This document shows positions 44,142-48,373 of a stretch of DNA of 48,373 nucleotides, in pieces. The notes under the pieces are model-generated. The model worked only from the letters and a program-made list of their open reading frames with translations, made no database searches and had not been told where the DNA came from. Position 1 is the first letter of the stretch; each line of letters starts with the position of its first letter. Source of the DNA: Candidatus Bipolaricaulota bacterium (GTDB lineage: Bacteria > Bipolaricaulota > Bipolaricaulia > RBG-16-55-9); the NCBI GenBank assembly GCA_026982655.1, contig JALSGO010000131.1, forward strand, positions 1 to 48,373, read 5' to 3'. The position numbers and the translations under genes are program-made.

Positions 44142-44180
44142 TGTCAGTATAATCGTGTCAGCATAGGAGTCAAACGTTTG
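44142..44180 (-). promoter_or_regulatory. TA promoter and operator repeats
   Basis: Minus strand TTGACT, 16-nt spacer, TATACT; direct repeats TGTCAGTATA (44142-44151)/TGTCAGCATA (44156-44165) and palindrome CAAACGTTTG (44171-44180). Confidence 0.6.
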
Positions 44181-44206
44181 CGTCGGCGATGAGAAGGGCC
44201 GAAGGT

Positions 44207-45277
44207 CTAGCGGTTGGGCAGTAGGTCCAGCAAGCGCGTGACTTCCGCATCCACCCGGGAGTCGGCGATCTGGGGATCGCGGATCACTTGGTCGATGGCC
44301 CGCGCCTCGGGGGAGAGCTCCAACGGAGCGAGACGCTCGGAGAGCAAGGCGTCGAGGTTGCCGAACTCCAGCTGCACCTGCACCGGCGGGGCCTCGGCCT
44401 CCTCGTCGCTCCCGTCCTCTGCGAGCCGTTCGCGGACGTCCCGCACCCGTACGGCGAGCGCCCCGTACTCCCGCGCCCGCTCCTCGATCTCCTGTACCCT
44501 GTGATTCCGGTCGCTTAAGTAGACGCAGACGACGGCTCCCTTAAGAGCGTTTCGCTTTGCCCTTAGGGTCTCAAGGGGATCCTCGTCGGGAAAGATGTAC
44601 ACAAAGCGCCGAGTGCGCAGCTCCCGGCGGTCAAGGCGACCCGTCTCCAGGTCCAAGAGGGAGACCCCCCGAGGTCGGCGCTCGTCCAGCTGCCAGCGCT
44701 CCGTGCTCCCCGGGTAGGTGACGATTCGATCGCCCTCGCGCCAGACCTCGTGCTCGTGGTAGTCCCCCAAGAGCACGAAGCGCGCTCCCGACCGCAAGAG
44801 ATCCTCAAGGCGGAGTTCTCCGTCGGAGCGTACCTGATCGAGCATCTGGTGGCAGACCAACACCGACCCGGGCTCCATCTCGGGGAGCTCGACCCCGCGG
44901 CGCCCCGAGTAGTCCAGCCCGTAGAAGAGCGCTCCCTGAAGCTCGAAGGGCTCCGGGGAGAGGTGGACGGCCAGCCCCAGGTGCGCGAACAGGTCGAGCC
45001 ACTGGACGCCCCGGCGCTGCTCGTGGTTCCCCACGACGCCCAGAAAGGGAATCCCCGCCTCCTGGAGCCGGAAGAGCGCCTGGAGGGTCTCGTGGAGGTC
45101 CTCCGCGGAGGGGTAGCGGTCGTCGAAGAGATCGCCCGCGTGGACGACGGCGTCCACCCCTTCTCGGACGGCGATCTCGATCGCTTGATGGAAGGCCTGC
45201 GAGAAATCCCGACGGCGTTCCTCCAGCCCGTACTGGCGGGTCCCGATGTGCGTGTCCGCCAGGTGCAGAATCCTCAT
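44207..45277 (-). CDS. mre11: Mre11-type DNA exonuclease
   Basis: 'ILHLADTHIG', 'AVVHAGDLFDDRYPS', 'GVVGNHEQRRG', 'VLLGDYHEHEVWREGDRIVTYPGSTERW' metallophosphatase motifs. Confidence 0.93.
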   Translation of the reverse strand: MRILHLADTHIGTRQYGLEERRRDFSQAFHQAIEIAVREGVDAVVHAGDLFDDRYPSAEDLHETLQALFRLQEAGIPFLGVVGNHEQRRGVQWLDLFAHLGLAVHLSPEPFELQGALFYGLDYSGRRGVELPEMEPGSVLVCHQMLDQVRSDGELRLEDLLRSGARFVLLGDYHEHEVWREGDRIVTYPGSTERWQLDERRPRGVSLLDLETGRLDRRELRTRRFVYIFPDEDPLETLRAKRNALKGAVVCVYLSDRNHRVQEIEERAREYGALAVRVRDVRERLAEDGSDEEAEAPPVQVQLEFGNLDALLSERLAPLELSPEARAIDQVIRDPQIADSRVDAEVTRLLDLLPNR

Positions 45278-45281
45278 GGCC

Positions 45282-46577
45282 TTAGGCGAGAGCGGGGATC
45301 GCCCGCTCCAGGGAGGCGAGCTGCTTCTCCGGCCCGACGACCGTGAGGGTGTAGTGATCGTTCAAGAAGAGATCGCGGGCCACGCCCCGGACGTCCTCGG
45401 CGGTGACGGCCTCCACGCGCCGGAGGACCTCCTCCACGGGGTGGTGGGTTTGGTAAATCTCGGCATAGCCCAGTCGGATCATCCGCGCGTGGCTGCTCTC
45501 CAGGCCCAGAAGGGTGTGCCCCTTGAGCTTCTCCTTGGCGATGCGCAGCGTCTCGTCGTCCACGGGCTCGCGGGTGAGCCGCTCGATCTCCTCGCGACAG
45601 ATCTCCAGCGCTTGCGACGCGTTCTTGGGCTCGGTGCCCAGGTAGATGACGAACTGCCCGCTGTCGCTGTAGTAGCTGGGGTGGCTGAAGACGGCGTAGG
45701 CCAGCCCCAGATCCTCCCGGATGCGCTTGAAGAGCCGCGAGCTCATCCCCCCGCCCAGCACGGCGTTGAGCACTTCCAACGCGTAGCGCCTAGGATCCCC
45801 CTTGGGGAGGCCCGCCGTCCCCAGGCAGATGTGGGCTTGCTGCAGCTCTCGGTCTTCGATGAGCAGCCCGCCCTGGGGCTGCGGAGGGGTCCGGGGGGGA
45901 AGCTCCTCTTGGGGTTCCCGCAGGCCCCCGAGCTTCTCCTCCGCGGCCCGGAGGAGCTCGTCGGGGGAGACGTCCCCCACGGCGGCGAGGAAGACCCTTC
46001 GGGTGTCGTAGAGTGCGAAAAACTCCCATAGCGCCTCACGGTCGAAGCGGCTTACGGTCTCGAAGCGTCCGGCGATCGGGCGGGCCAGGGGGTGCTCCGA
46101 GTCCCAGAGCCGCTCGGAGAACAGCTCAAACACTTTTTCGTGGGGCGTGTCCTCCTGCATCCGGATCTCCTCTAAGACGACGTTCCGCTCCTTCTCGATG
46201 TCCTCGGGGCGGAAGAGGGGGTTCAGCAAGAGATCGGCCAGGACGTCGAGGGCGGCTTCCAAGTGGTGGGGCAGCACGTCCACGAAGTAGGTGGTGTACT
46301 CCTTGGAGGTCATCGCGTTGATGCTCCCGCCCAGCGCGTCGATCTCCGCGGAGATCTGGAAGGCCGTCCGGTGGGCCGTGCCCTTGAAGACCATGTGCTC
46401 GAGGAAGTGGGCGATCCCCGCGAGCTCCGGGGGCTCGTCCCGGCTGCCCAGCTTGGCCCACAGCCCGAGCGATAAGGGCCGATCCGGGCGTGGCTCGAAC
46501 AGCACTTTTACGCCGTTCGAGAGGGTCCCCGCGTAGCAGCCGGGGTAGATCTCTTCCATCGTCCGGGCCGCGGTCAT
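45282..46577 (-). CDS. M16-family zinc peptidase
   Basis: Inverted zinc motif 'HFLEHMVFKGT', downstream 'NVVLEEIRMQEDTP', 'LNAVLGGGMSSRLFKRIREDLGLAYAV'. Confidence 0.95.
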   Translation of the reverse strand: MTAARTMEEIYPGCYAGTLSNGVKVLFEPRPDRPLSLGLWAKLGSRDEPPELAGIAHFLEHMVFKGTAHRTAFQISAEIDALGGSINAMTSKEYTTYFVDVLPHHLEAALDVLADLLLNPLFRPEDIEKERNVVLEEIRMQEDTPHEKVFELFSERLWDSEHPLARPIAGRFETVSRFDREALWEFFALYDTRRVFLAAVGDVSPDELLRAAEEKLGGLREPQEELPPRTPPQPQGGLLIEDRELQQAHICLGTAGLPKGDPRRYALEVLNAVLGGGMSSRLFKRIREDLGLAYAVFSHPSYYSDSGQFVIYLGTEPKNASQALEICREEIERLTREPVDDETLRIAKEKLKGHTLLGLESSHARMIRLGYAEIYQTHHPVEEVLRRVEAVTAEDVRGVARDLFLNDHYTLTVVGPEKQLASLERAIPALA

Positions 46578-48373
46578 CTTCGGGGCTTGGGCTTCTTGTC
46601 GGAGTCGCCGAGCCGACCGCCGAGCTTCTCCTTGAGCTTTACCCCGGAGCGTACGCCCAGGTCCCGCCTCGGCTCCTGCTTCTCTCCGGAGTCCGCGGGC
46701 GGGGACGCAGGCGGGGGCGGGGTCCGTCCGCCCTCGACGAGCTTGAGGGCGTATCGCCCCTTCTCGTCGATGCGGATCACCTCCACGGTGATCTCGTCGC
46801 CCACCTGCAAGACGTCCTCCACGCGGCGGACCCGCTGGCCGTTCACCTTGAGCGTCGAGATGTGGATGAGCCCCGACTCCCCGTCGTTGAACTCCACAAA
46901 GGCGCCGTAGTCCGCCAGGCCCTTGACCCGACCGGGGTAGCGCTCTCCCACTTGGATGGGCTTCTTCTCGATGACCCGCTTGAGGTTGGGCCGCCCTAGG
47001 GGGTCGATCTCGTAGACCTCGACCTCGATCTCGTCGCCCAGTTTGACGACGTCCTCGACCTTCTTGACGTACTTGTCGCTCAAGTCGGAGACATGGACCA
47101 GGCCTGTAATCCCCGGCTTGATCTCGACCAGGGCACCGAAGCGCTCGATGCGGACCACGCGGCCCTTGTAGCGGTCGCCGACCTGGACGTCCTTGGCCAG
47201 CTCCTCGATCTGCTCGCGCGCGGCGCGCACCGCCTCGGCGCTCGTGCTCGAGATCTTGACCGTCCCGTCGTCCTCGATGTCGATCTCCGCGCCCGTCTCA
47301 CTCAAGATCTTGCGGATCGTCTTCCCTCCGGGGCCGATGATCATGCCGATCTTGTCCGGGTTGACCTTCAAGATCTCGAGCAACGGGGCGTACTTGCTGA
47401 GATGCGGCCTCGGGGCCGGGAGGACGTCCGTCATCGCCTTCAGGATCTCCAAGCGGGCTTGGCGGGCCTGCTCCATCGCCTTCTCCATCAGCTCCTCGGA
47501 GATGCCGCTCGTCTTCACATCGAGCTGGAAGGCGGTGACCCCGTCCGCCGTGCCCGCCACCTTGAAGTCCATGTCCCCGAAGCCGTCTTCAAACCCGGCG
47601 ATGTCGGTGAGGATCATCGCCTGGCCGTCCTCCTCGATGAGCCCCATCGCGATCCCGGCCACGGGCTTCTTGATGGGCACGCCCGCGTCCATCAGCGCGA
47701 GGGCCCCGCTGCAGACAGAGGCCATCGAGCTCGAGCCGTTGGACTCTAAGATCTCCGACACAACCCGGATGATGTAGGGAAATTCCTCCTCGGAGGGGAG
47801 GACGTGCTGGAGGGCGCTCTCCGCCAGGTGTCCGTGGCCGATCTCCCGCCGCTTGGGCGGACCGAGCCTCCCCGTCTCCCCCACGGAGTAGGGCGGGAAG
47901 TTGTAGTGGAGCATGAAGCGCTTCCGGCCCTCTTCCAACATCAAGTCGATGATCTGCTCGTCCTGGCGGGTCGTCCCCAGGGTGCACGTCCCCAGGCTCT
48001 GGGTTTCGCCGCGGGTGAAGAGCGCCGAGCCGTGGACCCGCGGGAGCACCCCCACCTCGATGCGCAGCGGGCGGATCTCGTCTGCCTTCCGCCCGTCCAT
48101 CCGCACGCCACGGCGTAGGGTCTCCTTGCGCACGAACTCCCGCAGGAGCTCCTTGAACAACCCTTTGAGGGTCTTTTGGAGGGACTTCTGCTCGGACTCC
48201 GTCATCTGGGGGTTCTCTTCCAGCCTCTTCTGCACCAGCTGTTCGATCGCCTCGTCCCGGATTTGATCCGCGCGGGCCTCGCGCTCCTTCTTGGGCATCG
48301 GGCCCCACAGCTCCTCGAAGCGGTCCCAGACGAGCGCCCGCAGCTCCTCTTGGAGCGCGTCGAGCCCCTCGGG
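46574..48373 (-). CDS. pnp: Polyribonucleotide nucleotidyltransferase, N-terminus truncated by the window edge
   Basis: Second RNase PH domain 'RRGVRMDGRKADEIRPLRIEVGVLPRVHGSALFTRGETQ', KH 'IGMIIGPGGKTIRKI', two S1-like domains; the frame stays open from 48298 to 48373, so the listed 48298 start is an edge artefact. Confidence 0.95.
   Translation of the reverse strand, partial: PEGLDALQEELRALVWDRFEELWGPMPKKEREARADQIRDEAIEQLVQKRLEENPQMTESEQKSLQKTLKGLFKELLREFVRKETLRRGVRMDGRKADEIRPLRIEVGVLPRVHGSALFTRGETQSLGTCTLGTTRQDEQIIDLMLEEGRKRFMLHYNFPPYSVGETGRLGPPKRREIGHGHLAESALQHVLPSEEEFPYIIRVVSEILESNGSSSMASVCSGALALMDAGVPIKKPVAGIAMGLIEEDGQAMILTDIAGFEDGFGDMDFKVAGTADGVTAFQLDVKTSGISEELMEKAMEQARQARLEILKAMTDVLPAPRPHLSKYAPLLEILKVNPDKIGMIIGPGGKTIRKILSETGAEIDIEDDGTVKISSTSAEAVRAAREQIEELAKDVQVGDRYKGRVVRIERFGALVEIKPGITGLVHVSDLSDKYVKKVEDVVKLGDEIEVEVYEIDPLGRPNLKRVIEKKPIQVGERYPGRVKGLADYGAFVEFNDGESGLIHISTLKVNGQRVRRVEDVLQVGDEITVEVIRIDEKGRYALKLVEGGRTPPPPASPPADSGEKQEPRRDLGVRSGVKLKEKLGGRLGDSDKKPKPRR

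Noticed and set aside
39122-45277. Complete HerA-NurA-Mre11-Rad50 system or an anti-phage system
   Set aside because: No HerA-type ATPase is encoded in the window and no defence genes flank it; only the partial set can be supported.
46574-48298. Short (574-aa) PNPase lacking the first RNase PH domain as a novel variant
   Set aside because: The reading frame stays open to the window edge; truncation is an artefact of the window boundary.

Overview
A GC-rich bacterial chromosomal segment of 48.4 kb, densely coding, with no prophage, IS element, CRISPR array or rRNA visible. From left to right it holds: a 2329-aa secreted Cys-rich Ig-like repeat protein; nadK; an SsuA/NitT-type ABC transporter; tRNA-Gly(CCC); family-4 uracil-DNA glycosylase and a TPR protein; a YVTN beta-propeller protein; a stand-alone Cys-type FdhF-like molybdopterin oxidoreductase; xseA; a cytosolic GAF-PAS histidine kinase with a NarL-type regulator; a DUF4397-like membrane protein and a VWA/long coiled-coil/C-terminal-TM protein; a threonine-dehydrogenase-like enzyme; a CBS-ACT protein; an aa3-type cytochrome oxidase and heme A cluster (two tandem subunit III genes) interrupted by a small heat-shock gene; an isochorismatase-fold hydrolase; an AbrB/RelE-like TA pair; gyrA, tyrS and a HIT gene; an archaeal-style nurA / two small helical ORFs / rad50 / Phd-VapC / mre11 block; an M16 peptidase; and the 3' part of pnp. 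The strongest leads are (1) the rad50-orf71-orf89-nurA operon next to mre11, with two uncharacterised charge-complementary small proteins; (2) two CIRCE-like inverted repeats about 74 bp apart that flank the hsp20 promoter and overlap a divergent promoter for a 37-aa membrane microprotein; (3) an abrupt AT-rich rare-codon patch in gyrA at the catalytic-Tyr / classical intein-insertion motif; and (4) a VWA-on-a-stalk surface protein locus. All calls come from reading the sequence and supplied translations; no database search was run.
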